This document shows, piece after piece, positions 1 to 7,665 of a stretch of DNA of 23,408 nt (position 1 is the first letter of the stretch; every line of letters begins with the position of its first letter). Below the pieces are notes generated by a model that searched no databases, was not told where the DNA came from, and saw nothing but the letters and a program-made list of their open reading frames with translations. The stretch is from NCBI GenBank assembly GCA_937874515.1, contig CALNBV010000069.1, positions 1 to 23,408 of the forward strand, given 5' to 3'. The stretch is from an uncultured Paenibacillaceae bacterium. GTDB taxonomy: Bacteria; Bacillota; Bacilli; Aneurinibacillales; Aneurinibacillaceae. Position numbers and translations under genes: made by a program.

Positions 1-26
1 ATAAATCAACACGTCATTTGTAATAT

Positions 27-980
27 TTATAATTTTATTTCCGTTTGTTTTGCCATATACTTTTCGGTGTTTTCCAGGGTGGCATTTCCATCCATTTTCC
101 CATTGGAACAGGCAAATTCTGAAATGTACCCTTTCAACGTTAATTTACCGGAAATGGTTAAATGATTGTCCTCAATCCGGGGTTCTAATTTCACTTTACT
201 TTTTACAATATCCGCATCAATTGACATGTCTTTTTTCTGTTTACAGGGAATACCCAGACTAAACATCAGGGAGTGGGTTCTTTTGTAAACATCTCTGAGT
301 AATGTTACGTACTCAGATTCTGCATGATTTAAAATATCAACCATTTTAAAGTTTTTAATGACAGCAAAGGTTTCAACTTTTGCCCCTTTTTTGTCTTTCG
401 CCATTTTTACAATGGGAATTAATCCAGTGCCATGTTCGACCATTGCTCGAAAGGTTTTTCCAATATCTGAGGCAATCACGTGGCCGGCCTTTTCATTGCG
501 TTTGACTAAGCCTTCGAGATATTCCCCGGTAAAGTGGCTTTCTTTCGGAGTGATTTTTAGCAAATCAATAGCACTGCCATCTGCAATGATGATTTGGGTA
601 TTTCTCCGCATATCGGGGTCGCGAATTTGATGATCGAAGATGGGTTTAATGCCATGTTGGGCCAACTCTTTTCCAACAATAAAGATACGATAATCAGGGA
701 AAAAGGCTAGTCCTACTAGACGGTACTGGGTTCCATGAAGGGCCCCTTCCAGGGATTCCTTATCCGTTTTAGAAACAAGGACATAGGGTTTCCCTGCCTG
801 AGTGTTTCCCTCGCCTGACTTACCCTTGCCAAATTCAATGGATTCCAGTCCTACCTTATAACCTGGATTTCCTTTGTCAAAAGCCATTCCCGTAACAAGC
901 CCTCTTTCAGATAATCTTTCAAAGTTCCAACACCCTGTACAGATGGAAAGGAGAAAAAGAATATAAACCATATGGAACAA
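27..980 (-). CDS. Ger(x)C-family spore germinant receptor lipoprotein, C-terminally short
   Basis: This is the C subunit of a GerA-type nutrient germinant receptor, a lipoprotein expected on the outer face of the spore inner membrane. A hydrophobic signal segment ends in a lipobox (SICTGC), and the following CWNFERLSERGLV is the usual GerC start of the mature chain. The start chosen is TTG at 980, because AAAGGAG lies about 9 nt upstream; an ATG three codons later (971) is the alternative. It is the last gene of a gerA-gerB-gerC operon and follows gerB by one base. At 317 codons it is short for a family that usually runs about 370-400. The conserved C-terminal GerAC part breaks off at an in-frame TAA just after an A-tract (plus-strand 33-36). 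Adding one A would keep the frame open to the window edge, so a frameshift or sequence error is possible. The RBS and codons for the lipobox lie in the two arms of a 46-bp inverted repeat. Confidence 0.85.
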   Translation of the reverse strand: MFHMVYILFLLSICTGCWNFERLSERGLVTGMAFDKGNPGYKVGLESIEFGKGKSGEGNTQAGKPYVLVSKTDKESLEGALHGTQYRLVGLAFFPDYRIFIVGKELAQHGIKPIFDHQIRDPDMRRNTQIIIADGSAIDLLKITPKESHFTGEYLEGLVKRNEKAGHVIASDIGKTFRAMVEHGTGLIPIVKMAKDKKGAKVETFAVIKNFKMVDILNHAESEYVTLLRDVYKRTHSLMFSLGIPCKQKKDMSIDADIVKSKVKLEPRIEDNHLTISGKLTLKGYISEFACSNGKMDGNATLENTEKYMAKQTEIKL

Positions 981-1030
981 CTTATTTTTCTCCTTTCCAT
1001 CTGTACAGGGTGTTGGAACTTTGAAAGATT
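913..1030. repeat. Perfect 46-bp inverted repeat spanning the gerB/gerC junction
   Basis: Bases 913-958 are the exact reverse complement of bases 985-1030, with a 26-base spacer (959-984). The left arm encodes the lipobox region of GerC (from FLLSI through CTGCWNFER); the right arm encodes the last residues of GerB and holds the gerC RBS. In the operon mRNA the arms would form a 46-bp hairpin with the gerC RBS in the stem and its TTG/ATG starts in the loop. The left arm fits the GerC family well, so the right arm is more likely the derived copy. I checked every base pair of the arms by hand. Confidence 0.97.
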
Positions 1031-2106
1031 TTCTTAATCCCTTTCTTCAGTTTATAGATGATGTACATAAGAGGGAAAATAAAGAACCAGTAGGAAAAGA
1101 AAATAGGGTGAAAAGAATTTAAAATCCCTCGCATTTGCTCCATATTCCTAGGATAGAGAGAAATGGCAAGGGCAATTATGGCAAACACAAGGGTAATGAT
1201 TTTGTAATTGGTTTTAGGAAATGCTTGTTTTACTCCAATGGAAGCACAGTAAAGGGTTATAATATGGGCTAAAAAGGCAATGGGAATCCACAAAAACATG
1301 TATACAATTTCTAACCGTTCTAAAAAAGGAATCTCGAAATCTCTGGTCATTTCAATACTTGGGTAGTTTATAAATTCAAGTTCAGTGGTACCAAACATAG
1401 CAATCGAATAAATGGTGGTCAGAACCATGTTAATAGAAAGAGCGATAATTCCCAGGGTGACTCCTTTACTCATGCTTTTTGTATTTTTAAAGTATGGGAA
1501 GAGAAAAGGGATAACCAGTAATAAAATAAAGGGTTCAGATCCAACCTCAAAGGCTTGAAGGGGTTGGATTTTATCAGAAATAATCGGCAGAAGGTCCTTA
1601 AAATCTGCGTCTGGAAAAAGTAAAAACGCCATTAACACCATAAGACCGGCAATAAAAAAATTGAGAAATTCTTGTATGTAAACCACAGTTCGGGTGCCTT
1701 TTAATACCGTATATATAACGACAAGTAACATTGATATAATGATGATCCATAGAGGGGTATTAAACAAAAGGTATACAATTGCACCGTTAGCAAGAATACG
1801 CAAACCCAAACCACAGCCAATAACCATATAAAGAATAAGGGATAAGGTTATGACTTTCCCAATAAATTTACCGAAGATGTTTTTTAATATGGAATCAAAG
1901 TTGTCTTCAGGAAAGGCTTCTTTTAGTTTTAAAAGGAACCAAAAAAAGAAAAGAACAAGAATGGTATTAATGATAATAAATAGCCATCCGCTTTGCCCGG
2001 AAACCTTATTTATAATAGTAGGATAATAAATCGTACCCACAGGCAACGTTCCATAAACCATAAAAAACACTTGTATTGTTGTCAGGGTTATTTTTTTCTC
2101 CGTCAT
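982..2106 (-). CDS. GerB-family germinant receptor permease-like subunit
   Basis: This is the integral membrane B subunit of a germinant receptor (spore permease family, related to amino-acid/polyamine transporters), thought to take part in germinant recognition in the spore inner membrane. The 374 residues form about ten hydrophobic segments, starting with TTIQVFFMVYGTLPVGTIYY, which is typical of GerAB proteins. Length is normal for the family (about 360-370). The ATG at 2106 has AGGAG about 8 nt upstream; that RBS overlaps the TAG stop of the preceding gerA gene, suggesting translational coupling. The last 14 or so residues (FQSSNTLYRWKGEK) are encoded by the right arm of the inverted repeat, so they are the antisense of the GerC signal-peptide region and may not be the original GerB tail. 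Confidence 0.93.
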   Translation of the reverse strand: MTEKKITLTTIQVFFMVYGTLPVGTIYYPTIINKVSGQSGWLFIIINTILVLFFFWFLLKLKEAFPEDNFDSILKNIFGKFIGKVITLSLILYMVIGCGLGLRILANGAIVYLLFNTPLWIIIISMLLVVIYTVLKGTRTVVYIQEFLNFFIAGLMVLMAFLLFPDADFKDLLPIISDKIQPLQAFEVGSEPFILLLVIPFLFPYFKNTKSMSKGVTLGIIALSINMVLTTIYSIAMFGTTELEFINYPSIEMTRDFEIPFLERLEIVYMFLWIPIAFLAHIITLYCASIGVKQAFPKTNYKIITLVFAIIALAISLYPRNMEQMRGILNSFHPIFFSYWFFIFPLMYIIYKLKKGIKKIFQSSNTLYRWKGEK

Positions 2107-2118
2107 AAATAGTGACTC

Positions 2119-3576
2119 CTACTCTTTTTTTAAAGGTCTCCAACGGCTTTTCGTTTTGTTTTTATTTGTTGTATAGGAAGGTCGTTTGGTCCGCCAACGT
2201 ACGGGAGCTAAAATGATTGAGTCCACCCAATCTCGAATGACCATAGGGCCAAATGGGGTAAAATAAGGGGTTCCAAAGCTCTCCAGACTTACCAGACTTA
2301 CCAGAAAAAATAGGATCGCTAACATTAAGCTATATAGACCGAGATAGACTCCGGAAAAAATCATTAAAAATCGAATTAAGCGAAATGAATAAGCCATAGA
2401 ATAGGATGGCGAACTAAAGGACGCAATTGCAGTAATAGCTACAACAATAAGGGTAATAGGGCTGACCAGTCCAGCAGATACAGCTGATTGTCCAATTACA
2501 ATTCCTCCAATAATCCCAACAGAGGGTCCAATGGGCTTCGGGATACGGATCGAGGCTTCTCTGAAAATTTCCAGGGTCAATTCCATTAATAATAATTCTA
2601 TGACGGCAGGAAAAGGAACCTGGGTTCTGGCTGAGATTACTGTAATTAATAAATCTGTAGGAATAAGCCCGGGAAGAAAATGAACAAAAGCAATATAAAA
2701 GGCAGGAGCAAAAAGGCTAATCATAAATGCTAATAAGCGTACTATTCTAATTGCAGAGGCAACATACCACTTATCATAGTAATCTTCAATATTTTGCAGG
2801 CTTTCCATGAAAGTTAAAGGCATCAACAAGGCAAAAGGAGAGTTATCTACCAGAACGCCTACTTTACCATCAGCCAGGGAAGAAGCGGTAACATCGGGCC
2901 TTTCCGTAAAGCGTATTTGTGGGAAGGGAGACCAATCATTGTCTTCAATCCATTTTTCAATTTGGCTAGCTGACAAAATCATATCTACATCTATTTTTTT
3001 TAATCGTTTTCTAACCTCATGAATAATGGTTTCTTTTGCAATTCCCTCTATGTAAAGAATGGCGATATTGGTTTTAGACATTCTGCCAATGGACATGCCT
3101 TCTACCCTTAATTTTGGGTCTTTTAAAAAACGCCGAACTAGTGAAATGTTTGTGCTGATTGTCTCAACAAATCCCTCACGGGCCCCTTTTATGGTTAAAT
3201 CCATAATTGGCTCATCGATTCCCCTGGCAGCCCACTTTTGGATGCCGATAATAAAGAAGGAGGCTTCATTTTCAAATAGGATACAAACTTCCCCTGATGT
3301 TAAGTCTTTAATAACTTTATTCATATCTGTTTCAATTTTAATTTGGCTTAAAGGAAATCCATTGAGCATATTTTTTATAGTGATTTGTTGATGATCCCCT
3401 TCATGGAAAAACCAGGGTAAAACAATTTCTTCGATTTTGTTTTGATCGGCTAGTCCCTCCAAAAAAAGAATGGCAACTTGTTGGTCATAATTCGTAAAAA
3501 AGGAACGGGTAATTAAATCTTGGCTCTGACCGAAGGTTTGTTGAATGGTAGCAATGCTTTTTTCTAAGGAGTTCAT
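2119..3576 (-). CDS. GerA-family germinant receptor subunit A
   Basis: This is the A subunit of a spore germinant receptor. Residues 1 to about 245 form the soluble N-terminal domain. Several membrane segments follow, from about residue 280 (RIVRLLAFMISLFAPAFYIA) to about 445. They include the family-typical stretches with EILLMELTLEIFREASIR and PKPIGPSVGIIGGIVIGQ, and a basic cytoplasmic tail ends the chain. The length of 485 residues matches the GerAA family. The ATG at 3576 has GGAGTGG about 6 nt upstream. It is the first gene of the gerA-gerB-gerC operon and diverges from the ABC importer at 3707. Expression in the forespore by sigma-G is expected from the family; only a weak candidate promoter is visible. 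Confidence 0.95.
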   Translation of the reverse strand: MNSLEKSIATIQQTFGQSQDLITRSFFTNYDQQVAILFLEGLADQNKIEEIVLPWFFHEGDHQQITIKNMLNGFPLSQIKIETDMNKVIKDLTSGEVCILFENEASFFIIGIQKWAARGIDEPIMDLTIKGAREGFVETISTNISLVRRFLKDPKLRVEGMSIGRMSKTNIAILYIEGIAKETIIHEVRKRLKKIDVDMILSASQIEKWIEDNDWSPFPQIRFTERPDVTASSLADGKVGVLVDNSPFALLMPLTFMESLQNIEDYYDKWYVASAIRIVRLLAFMISLFAPAFYIAFVHFLPGLIPTDLLITVISARTQVPFPAVIELLLMELTLEIFREASIRIPKPIGPSVGIIGGIVIGQSAVSAGLVSPITLIVVAITAIASFSSPSYSMAYSFRLIRFLMIFSGVYLGLYSLMLAILFFLVSLVSLESFGTPYFTPFGPMVIRDWVDSIILAPVRWRTKRPSYTTNKNKTKSRWRPLKKE

Positions 3577-3606
3577 TTAATCCACTCCATTAAATTCTTT
3601 AGAGAA

Positions 3607-3635
3607 TATTCTTCCTCTAAAAGAAAATCCTATTC
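3607..3635 (-). promoter_or_regulatory. Weak candidate sigma-G promoter of the ger operon
   Basis: On the minus strand GAATA (3631-3635) matches the sigma-G -35 consensus. It is followed after 17 nt by AAGAATA (3607-3613), which matches 5 of 7 positions of CATAATA. It lies 31 bases ahead of the gerA start. The assignment rests mainly on the known forespore expression of such operons; the -10 match is imperfect. Confidence 0.3.
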
Positions 3636-3706
3636 CTTCCTGTAGTTATATTCCCTCTTTCCTCTTCATAGGATTTAGGTATAAGTGGAGGAGGGGTGCG
3701 CGCATA

Positions 3707-4726
3707 ATGAGGGCGAAATTTCTACGAGCTATGTTGGTATTTTTAAGTTGTTTTGTACTTCTGTCGTTACCGGCATGTGGAAGTTCTTTGTCTACCACCG
3801 GAGACAATTTAATTAACGTAAGATTTTCAGAAGTAATCCATTCTATTTTTTACGCTCCTCATTATGTGGCCATGGGAAAAGGATTTTTTAAAGGAGAGGG
3901 TTTACATGTGGATATGGTCACTTCGCAAGGTTCTGACAAGGGCGCGGCGGCCTTACTCGCTGGAACTGCTGATATATCCCTCATCGGACCGGAGACATCG
4001 GTTTTTGTTCACAACGAGCGGGGGGAAAAAACGCTCAAGGTTTTTTACCAATTAACAGGGACTGATGGCACCGTCCTTATGTCGCGGAAAAAGGAAACAA
4101 ACTTCAAGTGGGAAGACTTAGAAGGGAAAACCATTATTGGTTGGCGGCCCGGAAGTGCTCCTAACAGTGTTCTGAAATCCGTTTTGAATAAAAATGGCGT
4201 AAAGAATGTAACAGTCATTGATAATATTTCTGCTCAGGCCATGGTAGGTGCTTTTGAGAGTGGAAAAGGGGATTATATCCAGGTTTATGAGCCCATTGCT
4301 TCTACATTAGAGAAAGCGGGTAGAGCATTTACTGTTGATTCACTTTCCTGGGAGATTGGCGCTTTCCCGGAAACATCTTATGAAGCGACATCAGATTTTA
4401 TTGATGCAAATCCTGATGTCATACAGAAATGGTCCAATGCTGTTTATAAAGCTACCCAATGGATGAATACTCATTCTGCTGAAGAAATAGCAACGGTTTT
4501 GGAACCCTATTTTAAAGAAACACCCAGAGATATTATTGTCAAATCCGTTGATCGATATAAACATTTAAAAGTATGGCCAGAATCTCCTGTACCAACCTAT
4601 GAACAGTTAAAGATTTTACAAGATGTTCTCGTAGAGAATGGGTTAATAAAAGAGGGGCAACGAGTAAGATATGATTCTGTGATTGAACGGAGTTTTGCAG
4701 AAAAGGCGGTAAAAGGGGGGAAATAA
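3707..4726 (+). CDS. ABC transporter substrate-binding lipoprotein (SsuA/ThiY/YtlA-like)
   Basis: This is the extracytoplasmic substrate-binding lipoprotein of an ABC importer in the sulfonate/nitrate/pyrimidine-precursor class (NMT1/THI5-like fold). The signal peptide ends in the lipobox SLPAC with lipidated Cys24. The mature part carries typical family stretches: FYAPHYVAMGKGFFKGEGL near residue 50, GAAALLAGTADISLIGPE near 90, and GKTIIGWRPGSAPNSVL near 145. The ATG at 3707 has a long GGAGGAGGGG about 10 nt upstream. It starts a tight three-gene operon in the order lipoprotein-ATPase-permease, the order of B. subtilis ytlA-ytlC-ytlD. The substrate cannot be read from the sequence: sulfonates, nitrate-like anions and thiamine precursors are all possible. 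I saw no TPP riboswitch in the 130-bp upstream gap, which argues mildly against thiamine precursor uptake. Confidence 0.9.
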   Translation: MRAKFLRAMLVFLSCFVLLSLPACGSSLSTTGDNLINVRFSEVIHSIFYAPHYVAMGKGFFKGEGLHVDMVTSQGSDKGAAALLAGTADISLIGPETSVFVHNERGEKTLKVFYQLTGTDGTVLMSRKKETNFKWEDLEGKTIIGWRPGSAPNSVLKSVLNKNGVKNVTVIDNISAQAMVGAFESGKGDYIQVYEPIASTLEKAGRAFTVDSLSWEIGAFPETSYEATSDFIDANPDVIQKWSNAVYKATQWMNTHSAEEIATVLEPYFKETPRDIIVKSVDRYKHLKVWPESPVPTYEQLKILQDVLVENGLIKEGQRVRYDSVIERSFAEKAVKGGK

Positions 4727-4732
4727 CCCCAT

Positions 4733-5497
4733 ATGAAAGTTATTGAATTTAAAGAGGTATCTTTTCGTTACTTTTCCCCTTCCAAGGAAACAGAAGCATT
4801 GAAAAATGTTCATTTCCAGGTAACAGAAGGAGAAATGGTGAGTATTGTGGGACCAAGCGGTTGCGGGAAAAGCACCCTTCTTTCCCTGATTTCTGGGATG
4901 GCTTTTCCCAGTCAGGGGGAAGTAAAGCTATTTAATAACAAGGTGAAAGAACCTTCTCACCGGGTTGGGTATATGTTGCAACATGATCATCTTTTTCCCT
5001 GGCGGGACATATTGAGCAATTTACTTCTGGGTGCGCAAATCAGGAAAATGGATGTAAATGAAGCAAAAAAAAGGGCCCTTTATTTATTGGAGAAATATGG
5101 ATTGGGGGACTTTGCTCATTTTACCCCCGGGCAATTATCTGGAGGAATGAAACAGCGGGTTGCCCTCATTCGCACCTTAGTGGTTCAACCGGATATGCTT
5201 ATTCTGGATGAACCTTTTTCTGCTTTGGATTACCAAACCAGGCTAAGGTTGTCTGATGAAATTTGGCATATTATTCGAGACCAAAAGAAAACCGCTGTCA
5301 TTGTAACCCATGATTTATCTGAAGCCATTGCCATGTCTGACCGGGTTCTTGTGATGAGTAAGCGGCCTGGAACGATTAAAAGTGAACATCTCATTCATTT
5401 TGCGGGAAAACGTCCATCCCCTTTACAGGTCAGACAACAATCTGATTACCAGGAGTATTTTAACGACATTTGGAAGGAGTTGGACGGAGATGAGTGA
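4733..5497 (+). CDS. ABC transporter ATP-binding protein (SsuB/YtlC-like)
   Basis: This is the cytoplasmic ATPase that powers the importer with its neighbours. It has the full motif set: Walker A GPSGCGKST (residues about 40-48), Q-loop MLQHDHLFPWR, signature LSGGMKQR, Walker B DMLILDEP followed by the D-loop SALD, and the switch histidine in VTHD. The FPWR after the Q-loop is typical of the nitrate/sulfonate/taurine subfamily. The length of 254 residues is usual. It starts six bases after the lipoprotein stop, with AAGGGGGG upstream, and its last 8 bases overlap the permease gene. Confidence 0.95.
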   Translation: MKVIEFKEVSFRYFSPSKETEALKNVHFQVTEGEMVSIVGPSGCGKSTLLSLISGMAFPSQGEVKLFNNKVKEPSHRVGYMLQHDHLFPWRDILSNLLLGAQIRKMDVNEAKKRALYLLEKYGLGDFAHFTPGQLSGGMKQRVALIRTLVVQPDMLILDEPFSALDYQTRLRLSDEIWHIIRDQKKTAVIVTHDLSEAIAMSDRVLVMSKRPGTIKSEHLIHFAGKRPSPLQVRQQSDYQEYFNDIWKELDGDE

Positions 5498-6296
5498 ATT
5501 ACAGAGTCCCCAGTATCAAGCCTATTTGCGTAGAAATAAGCGGCGAAAACGGTTGATTTGGGTGACCCGAACTCTTCTCCTTCTCCTTTTTATTTTGTCC
5601 TGGGAAGTAAGCACAGCTCTTCACTGGGTTGATTCCATGTTAACAGGGGCACCTTCAAAAATAATTGCCTCCTTTCAGGAGTATGTTTTTCGTAGCGGTA
5701 TTCTTTATCATAGCTGGGTGACCACCTATGAAACGGTGATTGGGTTTTTATTGTCCATGGTGATTGGGTTTATTTTATCGATCCTTCTGTGGTATTCCCC
5801 TTTTTTATCCAGAGTGTTAGACCCTTATTTAGTGGTATTAAACGCCCTTCCAAAAGTAGCTTTAGGCCCCATTTTTTATATATGGTTAGGTGACCGTCTC
5901 TCCATTTACGGGATGGCTGTGGCCATTTCTGTCATCGTGACCATATTGATGTTAAATGCAGGTTTTCAGGAATTAAGCGGTAGCCAATTAAAGTTAATGC
6001 AATCCTTTGGTGCTAATCGCTGGCAAATTTTGCGCTATGTATTGTTGCCAGCCAGTATTCCTGACTTTGTTGCAACGATGAAAGTAAATGTTGGCCTTAC
6101 CCTGGTCGGTGTGATTATGGGGGAGTTTTTATCTTCTAAGGCTGGTTTAGGTTATTTAATTTTATATGGTGGTCAAATTTTTCAAATGAATCTTGTAATG
6201 ACCAGTATTGTTTTATTGGCTATTTTATCAATCATTTTGTACGGTATTGTGTCATTTCTGGGTAATCTATTATTAAGGAAATATCATTTTCAATAA
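5490..6296 (+). CDS. ABC transporter permease (SsuC/YtlD-like)
   Basis: This is the membrane permease of the same importer, probably acting as a homodimer. After a short basic N-terminus (YLRRNKRRKR) come about six membrane segments. The cytoplasmic EAA loop is GANRWQILRYVLLPASIPDF, the contact site for the ATPase. The frame is open upstream to 5382, but the start chosen is the ATG at 5490: AAGGAG sits about 10 nt before it and it overlaps the ATPase stop by 8 bases, as in coupled operons. This gives 268 residues, normal for the family. No clear terminator follows in the 116-bp gap before argJ. Confidence 0.93.
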   Translation: MSELQSPQYQAYLRRNKRRKRLIWVTRTLLLLLFILSWEVSTALHWVDSMLTGAPSKIIASFQEYVFRSGILYHSWVTTYETVIGFLLSMVIGFILSILLWYSPFLSRVLDPYLVVLNALPKVALGPIFYIWLGDRLSIYGMAVAISVIVTILMLNAGFQELSGSQLKLMQSFGANRWQILRYVLLPASIPDFVATMKVNVGLTLVGVIMGEFLSSKAGLGYLILYGGQIFQMNLVMTSIVLLAILSIILYGIVSFLGNLLLRKYHFQ

Positions 6297-6311
6297 TTCT
6301 TCTTTTATCCG

Positions 6312-6340
6312 GACAATAAAAGCAAAAAAAATGGTAAGAT
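6312..6340 (+). promoter_or_regulatory. Candidate sigma-A promoter with extended -10 before argJ
   Basis: TGGTAAGAT (6332-6340) resembles an extended -10 element (TGn TAAGAT). The -35 position 17 bp upstream (GACAAT, 6312-6317) is poor. An AATAAAA core at about 6315-6321 recalls part of the ArgR box consensus but does not match it fully. Both calls are tentative. Confidence 0.3.
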
Positions 6341-6412
6341 AAAATTTATTAATCTAAGTATGAGGGCCAGTAACAATTGTAGGTTTTTGGCAGTCTTAAG
6401 GAGGAACCCAGG

Positions 6413-7630
6413 GTGAGCACTTATCAAGTGATTGAAGGAATGATTGATCTTCCCCGTGGATTTAAAGCCACAGGAATTTCTTGTGGGCTGAAAAAAGGGG
6501 AAGGTGCGTTGGATTTAGGGTTAATTATCAGTGAAGTTCCTGCTGCTGCGGCAGCTGTCTATACAACCAATATGTTTCAAGCTGCACCTTTAAAGGTGAC
6601 TCGAGAAAGTATTGAAAAAGAACAAAAGATTCAAGCCGTTGTGGTGAATAGCGGGAATGCCAATGCTTGTACAGGTGAGCAAGGCATTGAAGATGCGAAA
6701 ACCATGGGCAATTTAGTTGGAGAGTTATTCTCTATCCCTAATTATTATGTAGCAGTGGCTTCTACCGGTGTCATTGGACAACATTTACCCATGGACCGTG
6801 TCCAACAAGGGATTCGCCAATTGCCTAATCATTTAACAGAAGATAGCGGTGAAAATTTCTCCTTATCTATAATGACTACTGATTTAATCCCGAAAAAGGT
6901 GTGTGTGGAATTACTGATTGATGGGGAAAAAGTGACCATTTCCGGAACAGCCAAGGGGTCTGGGATGATTCATCCAAATATGGCTACTATGTTAGGTTTT
7001 CTGACAACAGATGCACATATAGATGCTGCCTTCTTATATAATAGTCTTAAAAGAGCCACAGATGAGACCTTTAATATGATTACCGTAGACGGTGATACAA
7101 GTACTAACGATATGGTTTTAGTTCTTGCTAATGGACTTGCGAATAACCAGGCATTAGATGAAAACCACTCCCAGGCAGAGGAGTTTTATGCTGCTTTTCT
7201 TTATGTAATGCAAGAGCTTGCAAAGAAAATTGCCAGGGACGGGGAAGGCGCTACCAAATTAGTGGAAGTGAAGGTTCAGAGCGCTGCTACCCAGGAAGAT
7301 GCCCGAAAAGTGGCTAAAGCGGTCATTGGCTCTAATTTAGTGAAAACAGCAGTTTATGGTGCGGATGCAAACTGGGGACGTATTATATGTGCCGTGGGTT
7401 ATAGCGGTGTCAATATCGATCCTGAAAAGGTGAGTGTGTCTTTAGGAAACCAGCAGGTTGTTGAAGGGGGTTTTCCCATTCCCTTTAGTGAAGAAGAGGC
7501 AACCCGTTATTTACAAGGGGAAAAGGTTGATATTGAGATCCATTTAAATCAGGGGGATGGAACAGCGATCGCCTGGGGCTGTGATTTAACGTACGATTAT
7601 ATCAAAATTAATGCCAGTTACCGTACGTAA
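6413..7630 (+). CDS. argJ: Bifunctional glutamate N-acetyltransferase / ornithine acetyltransferase ArgJ
   Basis: ArgJ moves the acetyl group from N-acetylornithine to glutamate in the cyclic arginine pathway and, in bifunctional forms, can also use acetyl-CoA. It is made as a precursor that cleaves itself into alpha and beta chains. The autocleavage site is KGSGMIHPNMATMLGF, with Thr192 as the expected new N-terminal nucleophile. Other family motifs are VVNSGNANACTG (about 78-88), STNDMVLVLANG, IARDGEGATK, VYGADANWGRI and the C-terminal CDLTYDYIKINASYRT. It is 405 residues, full length. The start is GTG at 6413 with AAGGAGG 8 nt upstream. It is not beside argC, argB or argD; instead it lies 35 nt before a GlmS-like gene and after an ABC importer. 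Confidence 0.96.
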   Translation: MSTYQVIEGMIDLPRGFKATGISCGLKKGEGALDLGLIISEVPAAAAAVYTTNMFQAAPLKVTRESIEKEQKIQAVVVNSGNANACTGEQGIEDAKTMGNLVGELFSIPNYYVAVASTGVIGQHLPMDRVQQGIRQLPNHLTEDSGENFSLSIMTTDLIPKKVCVELLIDGEKVTISGTAKGSGMIHPNMATMLGFLTTDAHIDAAFLYNSLKRATDETFNMITVDGDTSTNDMVLVLANGLANNQALDENHSQAEEFYAAFLYVMQELAKKIARDGEGATKLVEVKVQSAATQEDARKVAKAVIGSNLVKTAVYGADANWGRIICAVGYSGVNIDPEKVSVSLGNQQVVEGGFPIPFSEEEATRYLQGEKVDIEIHLNQGDGTAIAWGCDLTYDYIKINASYRT

Positions 7631-7665
7631 AGCAAGCGCTAGGATTGGAATGAGGTGCAGAAGAA

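Noticed and set aside
358..630. Plus-strand open frames opposite the ger genes (358-630, 2807-3022, 3059-3391)
   Set aside because: They are antisense shadows of well-conserved germination genes with no RBS or family signal.
3680..3685. TATAAG as -10 box of the ABC importer
   Set aside because: It is only a few bases from the RBS, so transcription would start inside the RBS, and there is no -35.
3577..3706. TPP riboswitch or other riboswitch before the ABC importer
   Set aside because: The 130-bp gap shows none of the conserved TPP motifs and no terminator hairpin.
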